Shown here one piece after another: positions 11,962 through 22,965 of a DNA stretch of 64,000 nt. This DNA is from Salinivibrio sp. ES.052 (GTDB taxonomy: Bacteria > Pseudomonadota > Gammaproteobacteria > Enterobacterales > Vibrionaceae): NCBI RefSeq assembly GCF_900141775.1, contig NZ_FSRI01000001.1, forward strand, positions 1,830,251 to 1,894,250, written 5' to 3'. The notes beneath the pieces were generated by a model, which searched no databases, was not told the origin of the DNA, and worked only from the letters and a program-made list of their open reading frames with translations. The position numbers and the translations under genes are program-made. Each line of letters opens with the position of its first letter. Positions within the stretch are counted from its first letter, which is position 1.

Positions 11962-13293
11962 CTATGCCCGTTTTTTTGCCACCGGCTTAAATAAGGCCAT
12001 CGACTCCATATGTCCTGTGTGTGGAAACATATCTAACATTCCAAGCTTGACCAACGCGTAGCCCTTCTCTAGGAGTACGCGAGTATCACGTGCCAGCGTC
12101 GCGGGGTTACAGGACACATAAACAATATGTGAAGCGCTAGATTGTGCCACAAAGTCTATAACACCCACAGCCCCTGCGCGTGCGGGATCGAGTAAGATTT
12201 TAGTAAAATCAGTGTGAGTCCAGTCCCCGACTAAGGCATCGTTGTCTAAGTCGGCCTGATAAAAGTGCGCATTATCACAGCCGTTCGCCAACGCATTGCC
12301 TATGGCTTGGTTGACCATCGCTTGTACACCTTCAACCCCAACAACATGGTTAGCCTGTTTGGCGATAGGCACACTAAAATTACCCAATCCACAGAAGAGA
12401 TCCAAGACGTCATCATCCTCACTGAGATCTAGCCACTCGATAGCTTGGCGTACCATGCCTTCATTTATCTCAGGGTTGACTTGAATAAAATCATTTGGCT
12501 CAAACGCCAACCGACACTCCGCCACTTGATAATATGGCGCAGGCCCAGCGACACGCTCGGGTTCAGCATCTCCTTGATGCAAGTAAAGCGTACATGCTTC
12601 TGTCTTCGCCCAGGCACAGAGAGCTTGATAATCCTCGTGATGTAAGGCTTTGGTCGTACGCACAGACACGACACGGGTATTGTCAGCATCAATTAAGTCG
12701 AGGTGCCCCAATATCCGTCGACCACGTAGACCATCTAAGCAAGCTCGAAGTCGCGACAGCAACACGTTCAAAGGATCGCTTAACACCGGGCAGTGGCTAA
12801 CATCAATAATCGCACTGCGTTGGCGCGCACGAAACCCCATCGTCAAGGCCCCTTTTTTGTCGATCTGCAAACTGATACGCGCACGACGGCGATATTGCCA
12901 AGGTGTCCCTACCATCGGTGTTGATAAGGTCGGATCATCGCCCGCAATTTTTTGCATGAGTTCGTTCAGGGTTTGCTGCTTGTGTACCACCTGACCGTCA
13001 TGGCTGAGATGCTGAAGACTACATCCTCCACACTGTTGATAGAGTGGGCATCCAGGTTCAACACGCTGTGTCGCATGGTTATCGAGTTTTATCAACTTGC
13101 CACGCGCATACTGCCGCTTTTGCTCCGTCAGCTGAACTAAAGCTTGTTCGCCAGGTAGCGTACCAGGAATAAACACGGGCTTTTTCTGCCAAAAGCCGAC
13201 CCCATCACCATGATGGTCTAACCGTTTTATCGTCAACAGCTGATGCTTTTGCTCAACGTTTTTCTTTTTCTCGGGTTTAAAAAAGCGCGCCAT
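11962..13293 (-). CDS. rlmD: 23S rRNA (uracil(1939)-C(5))-methyltransferase RlmD
   Basis: SAM-dependent methyltransferase that makes m5U1939 in 23S rRNA; formerly rumA or ygcA. The 443 residues contain an N-terminal TRAM domain, three iron-sulfur ligands in GCPLYQQCGGC (Cys82, Cys88, Cys91) with a fourth at VSHCPVL, the SAM motif DLFCGLGNFSVP, and the catalytic cysteine in VSCNPATLARD. It lies immediately upstream of relA and divergent from barA, the same neighbourhood as in E. coli. Confidence 0.97.
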   Translation of the reverse strand: MARFFKPEKKKNVEQKHQLLTIKRLDHHGDGVGFWQKKPVFIPGTLPGEQALVQLTEQKRQYARGKLIKLDNHATQRVEPGCPLYQQCGGCSLQHLSHDGQVVHKQQTLNELMQKIAGDDPTLSTPMVGTPWQYRRRARISLQIDKKGALTMGFRARQRSAIIDVSHCPVLSDPLNVLLSRLRACLDGLRGRRILGHLDLIDADNTRVVSVRTTKALHHEDYQALCAWAKTEACTLYLHQGDAEPERVAGPAPYYQVAECRLAFEPNDFIQVNPEINEGMVRQAIEWLDLSEDDDVLDLFCGLGNFSVPIAKQANHVVGVEGVQAMVNQAIGNALANGCDNAHFYQADLDNDALVGDWTHTDFTKILLDPARAGAVGVIDFVAQSSASHIVYVSCNPATLARDTRVLLEKGYALVKLGMLDMFPHTGHMESMALFKPVAKKRA

Positions 13294-13438
13294 TTTTGAT
13301 TCCAGTGTTAAAAGCTTGTCGCCAAGCGAGTCAAGAGATCCTGCCAGTGGGAGTTGTGATAGTTCGCTGACTATTTTGTGATTGAATCATGTACACTGGC
13401 GCTAATTGTCGTGATTATTTTCCCATAGTTTATCTAGC

Positions 13439-16198
13439 ATGACCAAATATGGCCTCCGCACCCGTGTTTCCGTTCTGACCATTGCACCGACGTTAATTGT
13501 CGGCTTACTACTGAGCGCGTTTTTTACCAGCACCCGCTACCAGGACCTTGAGCAGCAGCTGACGGTCACCGGCTCTGCCATCATTGAGCCCCTGGCAATT
13601 GCCAGCGAAGTCGGATTAAAAAATGATAGCCGTGAAAATGTGCGCCGATTAATTGGCTTTGCCCACCGCCAGCACTCGCAGTTTGTGCGCAGTATTGCTG
13701 TTTTCGATCGCAGAAATGAACTCTTTGTGACCTCGAACTATCACCGTGATCTTGCCATGCTCTCAGTCAACAGCGGCCAACCCATCCCGACTCAACTACA
13801 GATAAGCCAACAACAAGATACCTTAATCCTACGCGCCCCTATCCTGGAAATAGGGCGCTTTACGCCCGGGCTCAATGTCGAACGCCCACTCGGCTATATT
13901 GCCATGGAGTTGGATTTAAGTTCGGTGCGATTAAAGCAATACCAAGAGATGATCACCGCACTGGTGATGGTGGCATTGGGCGGGATACTGTCGTGCTTTT
14001 TTGCCTATCGCTTAATTGCCGATGTGACCCACCCGATTGGCAACATGGTCACCTTGGTCGATAGAATTCGACGCGGCCACCTCGATGTGAGGATTGAAGG
14101 CGAGCTACTTGGTGAGCTCGACACCTTGAAAAACGGCATCAATGCGATGGCGATTTCGTTGTCGGAATACCATTTAGAAATGCAGCAGAGCATTGATCAA
14201 GCGACCTGTGATCTACGCGAAACCCTCGAGCAGCTTGAAATTCAAAACGTTGAGCTCGATATCGCCAAGAAAAACGCCCAAGAGGCGGCACGGGTCAAAT
14301 CTGAGTTCTTGGCCAATATGTCACATGAGTTGCGTACTCCGCTGAACGGGGTGATTGGCTTTACCCGTCAAATGCTCAAAACCGAGTTGAGTAGTAGCCA
14401 ACGTGACTATTTGCTCACCATTGAAAAATCGGCCAACAACCTACTCACCATCATCAATGATATTTTAGACTTCTCCAAATTGGAAGCTGGCAAACTGCTG
14501 CTGGAGAATATCCCCTTTGATGTTCAAGACATGCTCGATGAGGTGATGCGTCTGCTTGCGCCCATGGCACACGAGAAAAGCCTCGAGCTCACTTTACGCA
14601 CCGATGCACGTATTCCTGCTGGTGCTGTGGGCGATCCACTGCGTATTCAACAAGTACTGATTAACCTCATTGGTAACGCGGCTAAATTTACTGAGCGCGG
14701 TAATATTGATGTCAGTGTCGACCTCAAGCAGCTTCACGATGAAACCGTTGAGCTACAGTTAATGGTCAAAGATACCGGTATTGGCATTTCCGAGCGCCAG
14801 CAAGCACAACTTTTCCAAGCCTTTAGGCAGGCGGATGCCAGCATCTCACGTCGTTATGGCGGCACTGGACTTGGTCTCGTCATCACCCAAAAGCTGGTGC
14901 AACAAATGGGTGGCGACATTGGCTTTACCAGTCGTCTTCACCAAGGGTCGTCGTTCTGGTTTACGCTCCAGCTAACACAAACCGATTTACCGGTTTCTCA
15001 ACCGCTCGATATTGAGCCCTTGGTGGGTCGCGATATCGTGATCATCGAGCCGAATGCCCGCACCCGAGAAATTTTGCGTAAGCGCCTGACGCAAGTGGGA
15101 CTAAATGTCGATACCGCCTCAGGCACCAATGTGCTCACCGATCGCCACTACCACTTTGCGCTCCTGTGTTTTGACGCGGGGAGCATGCCGGATCTGAATG
15201 CGATGCAACAAGCCGTTCGCGTCTGTGAAACGCAAGCACAATCGGTGGTAGTTTGTCTTCCCACCACGGAATTAGAAGCCTCTGAGCACCTTTTAAAAGC
15301 TGGGGTGAGAGCATGCATTGCCAAGCCTATCCCGCAGCGTAAACTGCTAGAAGCTTTAATTGGCTCGCCGGAGCCCACGCCTTTACCCTTGCCCAAACCG
15401 AGTGCCACGCAAAAAGCGCCTTATACGGTGATGACCGTCGATGATAATCCCGCCAACTTAAAGCTGATCACCGCATTGCTCGCTGAACGGGTCGAGAAAG
15501 TGGTCACGGCTGAAGATGGCGTTAAAGCCGTCTCTCTTGCGCATCAGCAGGCGTTTGACATTATTTTAATGGACATTCAAATGCCAGAAATGGACGGCGT
15601 CACCGCCAGCCAGGAAATTCGTAAAGCTGGCTTTAACCAGCAAACGCCAATTATTGCCGTCACCGCCCATGCAATGCCCGGTGAACGTGAGCGCCTCCTG
15701 GAAGCAGGCATGGACGATTACCTCACCAAGCCCATTGAAGAGGCGATGTTAGAAAGCACCCTCGCACGTTGGCTACAACTGGATGATCCGCTCACGGCCC
15801 ATCACCAAGCGACCCCATTATCCGTGAGTCAAGATCAAAGTGCCAAACACCTTGATTGGCAACGTGCACTTCATCAAGCCGCCGGTAAAGCCGATTTAGC
15901 CAAAGAGATGCTAGAGATGCTACTGGCTTCCTTTGTGCCAGTGAAAAAGACAGTGACGAGTGCACTGAGCGGGGAGAGTGATACCGATAGCTTATGGCAA
16001 GCCATCCACAAACTGCACGGTAGCTGTGCCTACAGCGGCGTACCACAGCTTAAGGCTCTCTGTAATGAGTTAGAAACACAGCTTAAAGCTGGGCGGGATA
16101 TCGACGCGGTTGAGCCTGAGCTTTTAGAGCTACAAGATGAGATTGCGCACATTGAACAACTCGCGCCACAATACCTAGACACCCCTCAAGGCTGTTAA
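13439..16198 (+). CDS. barA: Hybrid sensor histidine kinase BarA (VarS)
   Basis: Inner-membrane tripartite kinase of the BarA/UvrY (VarS/VarA) system, which controls CsrB-type small RNAs and carbon metabolism. The 919 residues comprise a membrane helix at about 12-28, a periplasmic sensor, a second helix at about 177-195, a HAMP linker, HisKA with the phospho-acceptor in MSHELRTPLNGVIGF (His about 298), HATPase_c (DTGIGIS, GGTGLGL), a degenerate receiver at about 528-640, a true receiver with LMDIQMPEMDG (Asp about 712), and an HPt domain with His in IHKLHGSCAYSG (about 858). Its partner uvrY/varA is not in the window. Confidence 0.96.
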   Translation: MTKYGLRTRVSVLTIAPTLIVGLLLSAFFTSTRYQDLEQQLTVTGSAIIEPLAIASEVGLKNDSRENVRRLIGFAHRQHSQFVRSIAVFDRRNELFVTSNYHRDLAMLSVNSGQPIPTQLQISQQQDTLILRAPILEIGRFTPGLNVERPLGYIAMELDLSSVRLKQYQEMITALVMVALGGILSCFFAYRLIADVTHPIGNMVTLVDRIRRGHLDVRIEGELLGELDTLKNGINAMAISLSEYHLEMQQSIDQATCDLRETLEQLEIQNVELDIAKKNAQEAARVKSEFLANMSHELRTPLNGVIGFTRQMLKTELSSSQRDYLLTIEKSANNLLTIINDILDFSKLEAGKLLLENIPFDVQDMLDEVMRLLAPMAHEKSLELTLRTDARIPAGAVGDPLRIQQVLINLIGNAAKFTERGNIDVSVDLKQLHDETVELQLMVKDTGIGISERQQAQLFQAFRQADASISRRYGGTGLGLVITQKLVQQMGGDIGFTSRLHQGSSFWFTLQLTQTDLPVSQPLDIEPLVGRDIVIIEPNARTREILRKRLTQVGLNVDTASGTNVLTDRHYHFALLCFDAGSMPDLNAMQQAVRVCETQAQSVVVCLPTTELEASEHLLKAGVRACIAKPIPQRKLLEALIGSPEPTPLPLPKPSATQKAPYTVMTVDDNPANLKLITALLAERVEKVVTAEDGVKAVSLAHQQAFDIILMDIQMPEMDGVTASQEIRKAGFNQQTPIIAVTAHAMPGERERLLEAGMDDYLTKPIEEAMLESTLARWLQLDDPLTAHHQATPLSVSQDQSAKHLDWQRALHQAAGKADLAKEMLEMLLASFVPVKKTVTSALSGESDTDSLWQAIHKLHGSCAYSGVPQLKALCNELETQLKAGRDIDAVEPELLELQDEIAHIEQLAPQYLDTPQGC

Positions 16199-16216
16199 AC
16201 GTGAGCGGTCAGCGAC

Positions 16217-16239
16217 ACCCCATGACGTGTGCATGGGGT
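16217..16239. terminator. Hairpin between convergent barA and acpS
   Basis: Perfect 8-bp stem ACCCCATG/CATGGGGT with a 7-base loop lies between the two convergent stop codons. It lacks a proper T run, so it may be a weak or Rho-assisted terminator. Confidence 0.4.
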
Positions 16240-16619
16240 TAGCCTGTTTCCAGTACCACGTAGGCCACTGCATAGGCTTTTTCGTCAGAGAGTGTGAGCC
16301 AACAGTGCTCAACGCCACGTTCACGTGCCAGCTGAGCTGCACGGCCCGATAAAGTCAAAACAGGTTGCCCTGAAGGCTGATTAGTAATGATAAAATCATG
16401 GAAGGTCACGCCATTGGCAATGCCTGTGCCCAAGGCTTTCGCCGCCGCCTCTTTAGCAGCAAACCGCTTAGCTAGGTAACGCGCTGGCGCTTGATGTGTT
16501 GCCATATAAGCTTGCTCGCTGTCGGTAAGGATGCGTGCGGCAAAGCGCGATTGGCGTGCGAAGGCTTTTTCAACACGCGCAATATCAACAATATCTGTCC
16601 CAACCCCGACAATGGCCAT
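16239..16619 (-). CDS. acpS: Holo-[acyl-carrier-protein] synthase
   Basis: Transfers the 4'-phosphopantetheine group from CoA to apo-ACP. The 126 residues carry the two magnesium-binding motifs GVGTDIVDIARVE (Asp9) and FAAKEAAAKALGTG (Glu57). It begins the base after the pdxJ stop, so the two are co-transcribed, as in most gamma-proteobacteria. Confidence 0.96.
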   Translation of the reverse strand: MAIVGVGTDIVDIARVEKAFARQSRFAARILTDSEQAYMATHQAPARYLAKRFAAKEAAAKALGTGIANGVTFHDFIITNQPSGQPVLTLSGRAAQLARERGVEHCWLTLSDEKAYAVAYVVLETG

Positions 16620-17351
16620 TTAGTGACGCGCCGCTTCCATAATCGCCTTCATGTCAGCAACGGCTTTTTGCAAGCCATCGAACATGGCACGGCCAATGAT
16701 CGCATGACCGATATTTAGCTCGTGCATCTCTGGCATGGCTGCAATCGGGGTGACGTTATGATAGGTCAACCCATGGCCCGCATTCACTTTTATGCCGAGA
16801 TCTACAGCAGAGCTCGCCGCGGCAGAAATCTTTTTCAGCTCAGCTTGGCGATCGTTGTCGTTAGTGGCATCGGCATAATGGCCCGTATGCAACTCAATAA
16901 AAGGGGCGCCACACTGGTGAGCCGCTTCGATTTGCTTACGATCGGCATCAATGAATAACGAGACCTTGATCCCCGCCTCTGTTAGCCTCTGAGTCGCTGC
17001 TTTCACTTTATCCAGCTGACCAGCAACATCTAGGCCACCTTCGGTGGTAAGCTCTTCACGCTTTTCCGGTACCAAGCAGACAAATTCAGGTTGAGTCTCG
17101 ATTGCTATCTCTACCATTTCATCGGTAACGGCCATTTCTAAGTTCATGCGCGTTTGTAGCGTCTCTTTGAGCAAGCGCACATCGCGATCGGTAATATGGC
17201 GACGATCTTCTCGCAGATGTACAGTGATCCCCGCAGCCCCCGCTCGCTCGGCTAATTCCGCAGCATGAACAGGGTCTGGGTACGCCGTCCCGCGTGCATT
17301 ACGAACCGTGGCGATGTGGTCAATGTTCACACCCAAGTAAATTTTATCCAT
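16620..17351 (-). CDS. pdxJ: Pyridoxine 5'-phosphate synthase
   Basis: Condenses 1-deoxyxylulose 5-phosphate with 3-amino-1-hydroxyacetone phosphate to give pyridoxine 5'-phosphate. The 243 residues form a TIM barrel. Recognisable stretches are [16 protein letters not shown] at the N-terminus, [12 protein letters not shown], and [11 protein letters not shown]. It lies 2 bases after recO and directly before acpS. Confidence 0.97.
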   Translation of the reverse strand: MDKIYLGVNIDHIATVRNARGTAYPDPVHAAELAERAGAAGITVHLREDRRHITDRDVRLLKETLQTRMNLEMAVTDEMVEIAIETQPEFVCLVPEKREELTTEGGLDVAGQLDKVKAATQRLTEAGIKVSLFIDADRKQIEAAHQCGAPFIELHTGHYADATNDNDRQAELKKISAAASSAVDLGIKVNAGHGLTYHNVTPIAAMPEMHELNIGHAIIGRAMFDGLQKAVADMKAIMEAARH

Positions 17352-17353
17352 GA

Positions 17354-18049
17354 TTATTTCCTTCTAAACAATTCTCTGCTTTTGAGCGGCTTGGGACCAA
17401 GATAGGGCTTGAGCGCCATTCGAGTAAAACGCTTCGCTGCGCGCAACTGGGCAACCGTTTCAAAGTGTCGAGTCGCCAGTGCTCGAAGATCAGCACCGGT
17501 AAATTGCCGATGTTGGCTCTTCATGATGGACGCGACAAAGCCTTGCTGCTCGCGGTATAGATACGTCATGTTATCGTTAATCGGGGCACCGCTACCAGCA
17601 CAATAAGAAAAATCAACGCCATAGCCTAACGCTTCGAGTAACGCGAGCTCAAAGCAGCGTAGTGCTGGCTCAGGGTTGTGATAACGAGCGAGTTGGGTCA
17701 ACGCCGTGACATAGTCGAGGAATAACGCCGGGTAAGGGATGTGAGGCTCAAGCACCCGCATCACCAGCTCATTAAGGTAGAAGCCGGAGTAAAGGGCGTT
17801 GCCCGATAAAGGCAGTCCGAGACCGGTCGCCTCGGCACTTCTCAGCGTACGTAGCTCGCCCCGCCCTCCCCATTTAAGCAGCAAAGGCGTAAAAGGCTGT
17901 AACGCCCCTTTTATTGCCGAGCGGGGTCGGCGGGCGCCTTTCGCAAGGAGGGTGACGCGTCCTTCATGTTCTGAAAACACATCTAAGAGCAGACTCGATT
18001 CACTATAGGGGCGCGTATGTAGCACAAATCCACGTTGAAACCCGTCCAC
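17354..18049 (-). CDS. recO: DNA repair protein RecO
   Basis: RecFOR-pathway mediator that helps load RecA on SSB-coated gapped DNA and anneals strands. The 231 residues comprise an N-terminal OB fold ([30 protein letters not shown]) and a helical C-terminal domain with [13 protein letters not shown]. The cysteine zinc cluster of Gram-positive RecO is not present, as is usual in gamma-proteobacteria. It follows era after 40 bases. Confidence 0.95.
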   Translation of the reverse strand: MDGFQRGFVLHTRPYSESSLLLDVFSEHEGRVTLLAKGARRPRSAIKGALQPFTPLLLKWGGRGELRTLRSAEATGLGLPLSGNALYSGFYLNELVMRVLEPHIPYPALFLDYVTALTQLARYHNPEPALRCFELALLEALGYGVDFSYCAGSGAPINDNMTYLYREQQGFVASIMKSQHRQFTGADLRALATRHFETVAQLRAAKRFTRMALKPYLGPKPLKSRELFRRK

Positions 18050-18089
18050 TCAAACCCTCCTGAGTGCGTACACCCGATGAGCGGGTTGC

Positions 18090-18995
18090 TTAAAGATCGT
18101 CGATATAGCCTAAGCTACGCAGTGCGCGTTCGTCATCTGCCCAGCCGGATTTTACTTTAACCCACAGCTCAAGGTAGACCTTGCGCTCATAAAGCTCTTC
18201 CATATCTAAGCGTGCTTCCCGGCCAATACGTTTGATCTTTTCTCCGCCTTTACCAATGACCATTTTCTTTTGGCCATGACGCTCAACCAAAATGAGGCCA
18301 TTGATATGAAAGCCGTCAGTTGATGCATTATAATCAAAACGCTCAATTTCAACGGTGACCGAATAAGGCAACTCTTCGCCGGTAAAGCGCATTAGCTTTT
18401 CTCGGATTATTTCAGAAGCCATAAAACGCTGAGAACGATCAGTGACATACTCTTCGGGGAAGTAAAATTCACTTTCAGGCAACGCATCACGCACACGTTG
18501 CTCAACCACGTCGATATTGGTACCGCTCTTGGCCGAAACAGGGATCACATCCACAAACTCCATCTTGTTTGATAACGTCTGTAGGTGAGGAAAGAGCTCT
18601 GTTTTCTCTTTCACATTGTCCACTTTATTGACCAGTAAGACAGTCGGTAGGCCTGAACGCGCTAGCTTGTTCAGCACCATTTCATCGTCTGGCGTCCAGT
18701 GCGTGCCATCAACCAAGAAGAGCACCAATTCCACATCCGTTAACGAGCTGTTTGCGGCCCGGTTCATCAGACGGTTAATGGCGCGCTTTTCTTCAATATG
18801 AAGCCCAGGCGTATCCACATAAACAGCCTGGTAATTATCACGGGTATCCACCCCCATGATGCGATGGCGTGTCGTCTGTGGTTTACGCGAGGTGATGGAG
18901 AGCTTCTGTCCCACCAAACGATTCAATAATGTCGATTTCCCTACATTGGGGCGGCCGACAATGGCAATAAAGCCGCAGCGCTGTGTCTCAGTCAT
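18090..18995 (-). CDS. era: GTPase Era
   Basis: Essential GTPase that binds the 3' end of 16S rRNA and assists 30S subunit maturation. The 301 residues comprise the G domain with G1 [10 protein letters not shown]3 DTPGLH, G4 NKVDN and G5 SAKSG, then a C-terminal KH RNA-binding domain with [13 protein letters not shown]. Its start overlaps the rnc stop by one base, the standard rnc-era coupling. Confidence 0.98.
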   Translation of the reverse strand: MTETQRCGFIAIVGRPNVGKSTLLNRLVGQKLSITSRKPQTTRHRIMGVDTRDNYQAVYVDTPGLHIEEKRAINRLMNRAANSSLTDVELVLFLVDGTHWTPDDEMVLNKLARSGLPTVLLVNKVDNVKEKTELFPHLQTLSNKMEFVDVIPVSAKSGTNIDVVEQRVRDALPESEFYFPEEYVTDRSQRFMASEIIREKLMRFTGEELPYSVTVEIERFDYNASTDGFHINGLILVERHGQKKMVIGKGGEKIKRIGREARLDMEELYERKVYLELWVKVKSGWADDERALRSLGYIDDL

Positions 18996-19669
18996 TATGT
19001 CAACTTCTGTAATGCGAGTTCTGCAGCCGCTTGCTCTGCCTTGCGGCGACTGCTACCTTTTCCAATCACAGAACGCTCCAGTCCTGATACTTGGCACTCC
19101 ACCGTAAATTCTTGGTTGTGTGCCTCACCACGTACTTTCATCACCGTGTAAGACGGTAAGGGTTGACGTTTACCCTGTAAGAGCTCTTGCAGGCGGGTCT
19201 TGGGATCCTTTTGACTCGCACCAGGTTCAATGGTATCTAAGCGATTCTGATACCAGAGCAAAATAATGTCTCTCGCCTTATTGATATCACTATCTAAAAA
19301 GATAGCGCCAATTAACGCTTCTACGGCGTCAGCGAGAATCGAGTCACGACGGAATCCGCCACTTTTAAGTTCTCCTGGGCCAAGGCGCATGACTTCGCCC
19401 AGAGAAAACTCGCGCCCAATCTCTGCCAGTGTATTGCCTCGCACCAAGGTGGCACGCATTCGACTCATGTCTCCTTCATCCACTTTCGGGAAACGATGAT
19501 AAAGCTCTTCGGCAATCACGAAACTTAAGATTGAGTCCCCTAAAAACTCAAGACGCTCATTGTGGGTACCATTGGCACTGCGGTGAGTCAGTGCCAGTTC
19601 AAGTAAGGCCGCGTTGCTAAACTGATAGCCAGTATCACGCTGCAATTTATCTGTTAGTTTTGTCATCAT
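18995..19669 (-). CDS. rnc: Ribonuclease III
   Basis: Double-strand-specific endoribonuclease that processes rRNA precursors and some mRNAs. The 224 residues carry the catalytic signature [10 protein letters not shown] (Glu41, Asp45), a second acidic cluster near [16 protein letters not shown], and a C-terminal double-stranded-RNA-binding domain ending [15 protein letters not shown]. In E. coli it cleaves its own leader; the gap to lepB here is only 9 bases, so any such site would lie within lepB. Confidence 0.97.
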   Translation of the reverse strand: MMTKLTDKLQRDTGYQFSNAALLELALTHRSANGTHNERLEFLGDSILSFVIAEELYHRFPKVDEGDMSRMRATLVRGNTLAEIGREFSLGEVMRLGPGELKSGGFRRDSILADAVEALIGAIFLDSDINKARDIILLWYQNRLDTIEPGASQKDPKTRLQELLQGKRQPLPSYTVMKVRGEAHNQEFTVECQVSGLERSVIGKGSSRRKAEQAAAELALQKLT

Positions 19670-19678
19670 AGTCCAGAA

Positions 19679-20578
19679 TTAATTAATCCCACCAATACGG
19701 TTAAAGCGAACGCCGGTAGGCACCCAAGACGGTAACCAACTATCACTAGGACGTTCAAATTCAAAGCTTATCCAAATCGCAACCGCCTTGCCGACCAAAT
19801 TACGCTCAGGGACGAACCCCCAGAAACGACTGTCCGCACTGTTGTCGCGGTTATCTCCCATCATAAAATAATGCCCTTCCGGCACCACCCAGCGGTTAAC
19901 GCCTGGACGAGGCTGATAAGCACTTACTCGATCGCGCTTATTGGGATGGACAAGAATCTGATGCAATTGCTCTCCCAGTTGCTCCTGTGCTTTCACAAGG
20001 CTCACACCACCTTGTGCAAACTCACTCGACTGGATGTCATCGATTGGAACCGGCTGACACTGTGTTTCTCCCTTGGGTTGAATACACAAACGCTTCTCTT
20101 TGGTGTAAACCACGGTATCACCCGGGAGCCCGACGGTTCGCTTGATATAATCGATATTCGGTTGTGGTGGATATTTAAATACCACGATATCACCACGCTC
20201 AGGCTTACCGGTTTCGATAAGTTCAGTGTGAAAGGCAGGATCACGTAACCCATAAGCAAATTTTTCCACCAGAATGAAATCGCCAACCAATAAGGTTGGC
20301 ATCATTGATCCTGATGGTATTTGAAACGGTTCATAGATAAATGAGCGAAGGACTAACACCACGGCAATCACAGGAAAGATAGATGCCATATTCTCAACCC
20401 AACTGGGTTGTGGCATCACTTTAGCCACTTGCTCAGTATCCAGTTCCGTCTCTGCCACTTTGAGCGCTTTCCCGGCAGCCTGGCGGCGGCGTGGTGCCCA
20501 GTGGTATTTATCTAGCGCCCAAACAATGCCGGTGACAATCGTCACCAGCACCAATATCAAGGAGAACGTATTAGCCAT
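19679..20578 (-). CDS. lepB: Signal peptidase I
   Basis: Inner-membrane protease that removes signal peptides from exported proteins. The 299 residues have two N-terminal membrane helices (about 4-22 and 63-80) and a large periplasmic domain. The Ser-Lys dyad is visible: Ser91 in PSGSMMPTLLVGD and Lys146 in YIKRTVGLPGD. The late box GDNRDNSADSRFWG is also present. It lies between lepA and rnc, the conserved order. Confidence 0.97.
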   Translation of the reverse strand: MANTFSLILVLVTIVTGIVWALDKYHWAPRRRQAAGKALKVAETELDTEQVAKVMPQPSWVENMASIFPVIAVVLVLRSFIYEPFQIPSGSMMPTLLVGDFILVEKFAYGLRDPAFHTELIETGKPERGDIVVFKYPPQPNIDYIKRTVGLPGDTVVYTKEKRLCIQPKGETQCQPVPIDDIQSSEFAQGGVSLVKAQEQLGEQLHQILVHPNKRDRVSAYQPRPGVNRWVVPEGHYFMMGDNRDNSADSRFWGFVPERNLVGKAVAIWISFEFERPSDSWLPSWVPTGVRFNRIGGIN

Positions 20579-20592
20579 AATGGAATCCGTTA

Positions 20593-22389
20593 TTATTTAT
20601 CTTTGCCTACATGCAAAATGGCTAAAAAGGCTTCTTGCGGCAGTTCAACATTACCGACCTGCTTCATCCGTTTTTTACCTTCTTTTTGTTTTTGCAGTAG
20701 CTTTTTCTTACGACTCACATCGCCGCCGTAACATTTTGCAGTGACGTTTTTACGCAACTGCTTAACCGTTGAACGGGCAATAATGTGGTTGCCAATCGAG
20801 GCTTGGATCGCAATATCAAACTGCTGACGCGGAATAAATTCTTTCATTTTTTCCACCAACTCGCGACCACGTGGCTGCGCGTGGGCGCGGTGAGTGATGA
20901 TCGCGAGCGCATCAACACGCTCTCCATTCAGCAAGATATCCACCCGCACCATGTCGGATATTTCGTAACGTTCGAAGTTATAATCTAACGAGGCATAACC
21001 GCGTGACGTTGACTTAATACGGTCGAAAAAGTCCAACACGACTTCCGCCATCGGTATGTCGTACGTCAGCGCAACTTGATTGCCGTGGTAGACCATATCC
21101 ACTTGGGCGCCACGTTTCTCAACACACAAAGAAATCACATTGCCGACGAATTCATTGGGTACCAAGATATTACAACGCGCGATCGGCTCACCAATGGCTT
21201 GAATGTCGTTCACTGGCGGCAGCTTGGCTGGGCTATCTACATAAATCACTTCGCCATCGTTTTGAGTGACTTCGTAAACAACCGTGGGTGCCGTGGTGAT
21301 CAATTCAAGATCGTATTCTCGCTCCAGACGCTCTTGAATGATCTCCATATGCAGCATGCCAAGGAAACCACAACGGAAACCGAAACCAAGCGCTGCAGAG
21401 CTCTCAGGCTCAAAGAAAAGAGACGCATCATTGAGGCTTAACTTATCCAAGGCATCTCGGAAGTTTTCATAATCATCAGATGAAATCGGGAATAAGCCCG
21501 CGTACACCTGAGGTTTCACTTGCTGGAAGCCTTCAATGCGCTTTTCACAGCCATTTTTCGCATGGGTAATGGTGTCACCCACTGGGGCACCGAGGATATC
21601 TTTGATACCACAAATCACCCAACCCACTTCACCGGTTTGCAAACCATTAAGCTCTTTACGCTTAGGCGTGAAAATACCAATGCTGTCCACGTTCCATTCT
21701 TGGCCCGTGCTCATGATTTTGACTTTGTCGCCTTTTTTAAGTGCCCCTTCGCGGATACGAACCAACGAGACCACACCGAGGTATTTATCAAACCAGGAGT
21801 CAATAATTAGCGCTTGGGTTGGGGCGTCGGGGTTACCTTCCGGCGGTGGAATAAGGCGAACAATATCTTCTAGCACATTATCAACGCCCACCCCTGTTTT
21901 CGCAGAGCAACGCGTTGCATCAATGGCTTCAATACCAACGATGTCCTCGATTTCTTGCGCAACGCGATCAGGATCGGCGGCCGGTAAATCAATTTTGTTC
22001 AAGACAGGCACCACTTCAAGGTCCATGTCCATCGCGGTGTAGCAGTTGGCCAGCGTCTGTGCTTCAACCCCTTGTCCTGCATCCACCACCAGCAAAGCAC
22101 CTTCACATGCCTTCAGTGATCGCGAAACTTCGTAAGAGAAGTCAACGTGTCCTGGCGTATCGATGAAGTTCAACTGATACTCATTGCCGTCTTTGGCTTT
22201 GTAGTTCAGTGTCACACTTTGTGCTTTGATGGTGATACCGCGTTCACGTTCCAGATCCATAGAATCAAGGACCTGCTCTGCCATTTCCCGGTCAGTGAGG
22301 CCGCCGCATACGTGAATGAGTCGATCTGAAAGCGTCGACTTACCGTGGTCAATATGAGCGATGATCGAAAAGTTACGAATATACTTCAT
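20593..22389 (-). CDS. lepA: Elongation factor 4 (LepA)
   Basis: Ribosome-associated translational GTPase implicated in back-translocation and 30S biogenesis. The start was set at the ATG at 22389 ([19 protein letters not shown]), giving the family length of 598 residues; the open frame reaches an earlier ATG without family support. Motifs: G1 [10 protein letters not shown]3 DTPGHVDF, G4 NKIDLP, and the LepA-specific C-terminal domain ([20 protein letters not shown]). It lies 14 bases before lepB and is probably co-transcribed with it. Confidence 0.98.
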   Translation of the reverse strand: MKYIRNFSIIAHIDHGKSTLSDRLIHVCGGLTDREMAEQVLDSMDLERERGITIKAQSVTLNYKAKDGNEYQLNFIDTPGHVDFSYEVSRSLKACEGALLVVDAGQGVEAQTLANCYTAMDMDLEVVPVLNKIDLPAADPDRVAQEIEDIVGIEAIDATRCSAKTGVGVDNVLEDIVRLIPPPEGNPDAPTQALIIDSWFDKYLGVVSLVRIREGALKKGDKVKIMSTGQEWNVDSIGIFTPKRKELNGLQTGEVGWVICGIKDILGAPVGDTITHAKNGCEKRIEGFQQVKPQVYAGLFPISSDDYENFRDALDKLSLNDASLFFEPESSAALGFGFRCGFLGMLHMEIIQERLEREYDLELITTAPTVVYEVTQNDGEVIYVDSPAKLPPVNDIQAIGEPIARCNILVPNEFVGNVISLCVEKRGAQVDMVYHGNQVALTYDIPMAEVVLDFFDRIKSTSRGYASLDYNFERYEISDMVRVDILLNGERVDALAIITHRAHAQPRGRELVEKMKEFIPRQQFDIAIQASIGNHIIARSTVKQLRKNVTAKCYGGDVSRKKKLLQKQKEGKKRMKQVGNVELPQEAFLAILHVGKDK

Positions 22390-22467
22390 AAGTGGGTGTG
22401 ACTTACTCGTTATCAATAAGAATGGGATCCTAAGATCAAGTGGACTGGATTCTACCGAAAATAGTGG

Positions 22468-22965
22468 CTAGTCGCTATCCTGGTGTGTTGTATTTATCAT
22501 CGCTAAGCCCGAAATAGGCTCACCCATGACACGTAAAAGCGCTGGCTGTTGTTGATCAGCGCTTCCTACATGTGGCGCTAACCGTTGGGCGATAACAACC
22601 CCCAACGCCCCGCACCCTAGGCTCAGGGCAATGACCCCTCCTTCACCACTTCCAGCCAAGGACGCAAACAAAAACTGCCCCAGTAATGCCCCCACTAACA
22701 TCATCACAAGCGGCACCATATACACCACCAGCGCCGAACGTAATAAGGTGGCCTCACCCAGGCCTATTTCAACTAACGTGCCAACAGGAAGAGGTTGCGG
22801 AGAACGAACACTGACATGGTTGACTTTTCCCGGCAGCGCCTTGGAAACAATCCCAGTACCACATTGGCTTTGCGATTGGCAGCTACCGCAGCTAGTTTGC
22901 TGCTGGCAAGCCAGTGACAACCACCCATCGTGATAACCGGTAACCTCCGCCAACGCTTTGATCAT
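22468..22965 (-). CDS. rseC: SoxR-reducing system protein RseC
   Basis: Inner-membrane protein of the rpoE operon, linked to reduction of SoxR and to sigma-E tuning. The 165 residues contain an N-terminal cysteine-rich cluster (CQQQTSCGSCQSQSQCG) and two adjacent membrane helices (about 80-97 and 104-125). It overlaps rseB by 4 bases. Confidence 0.93.
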   Translation of the reverse strand: MIKALAEVTGYHDGWLSLACQQQTSCGSCQSQSQCGTGIVSKALPGKVNHVSVRSPQPLPVGTLVEIGLGEATLLRSALVVYMVPLVMMLVGALLGQFLFASLAGSGEGGVIALSLGCGALGVVIAQRLAPHVGSADQQQPALLRVMGEPISGLAMINTTHQDSD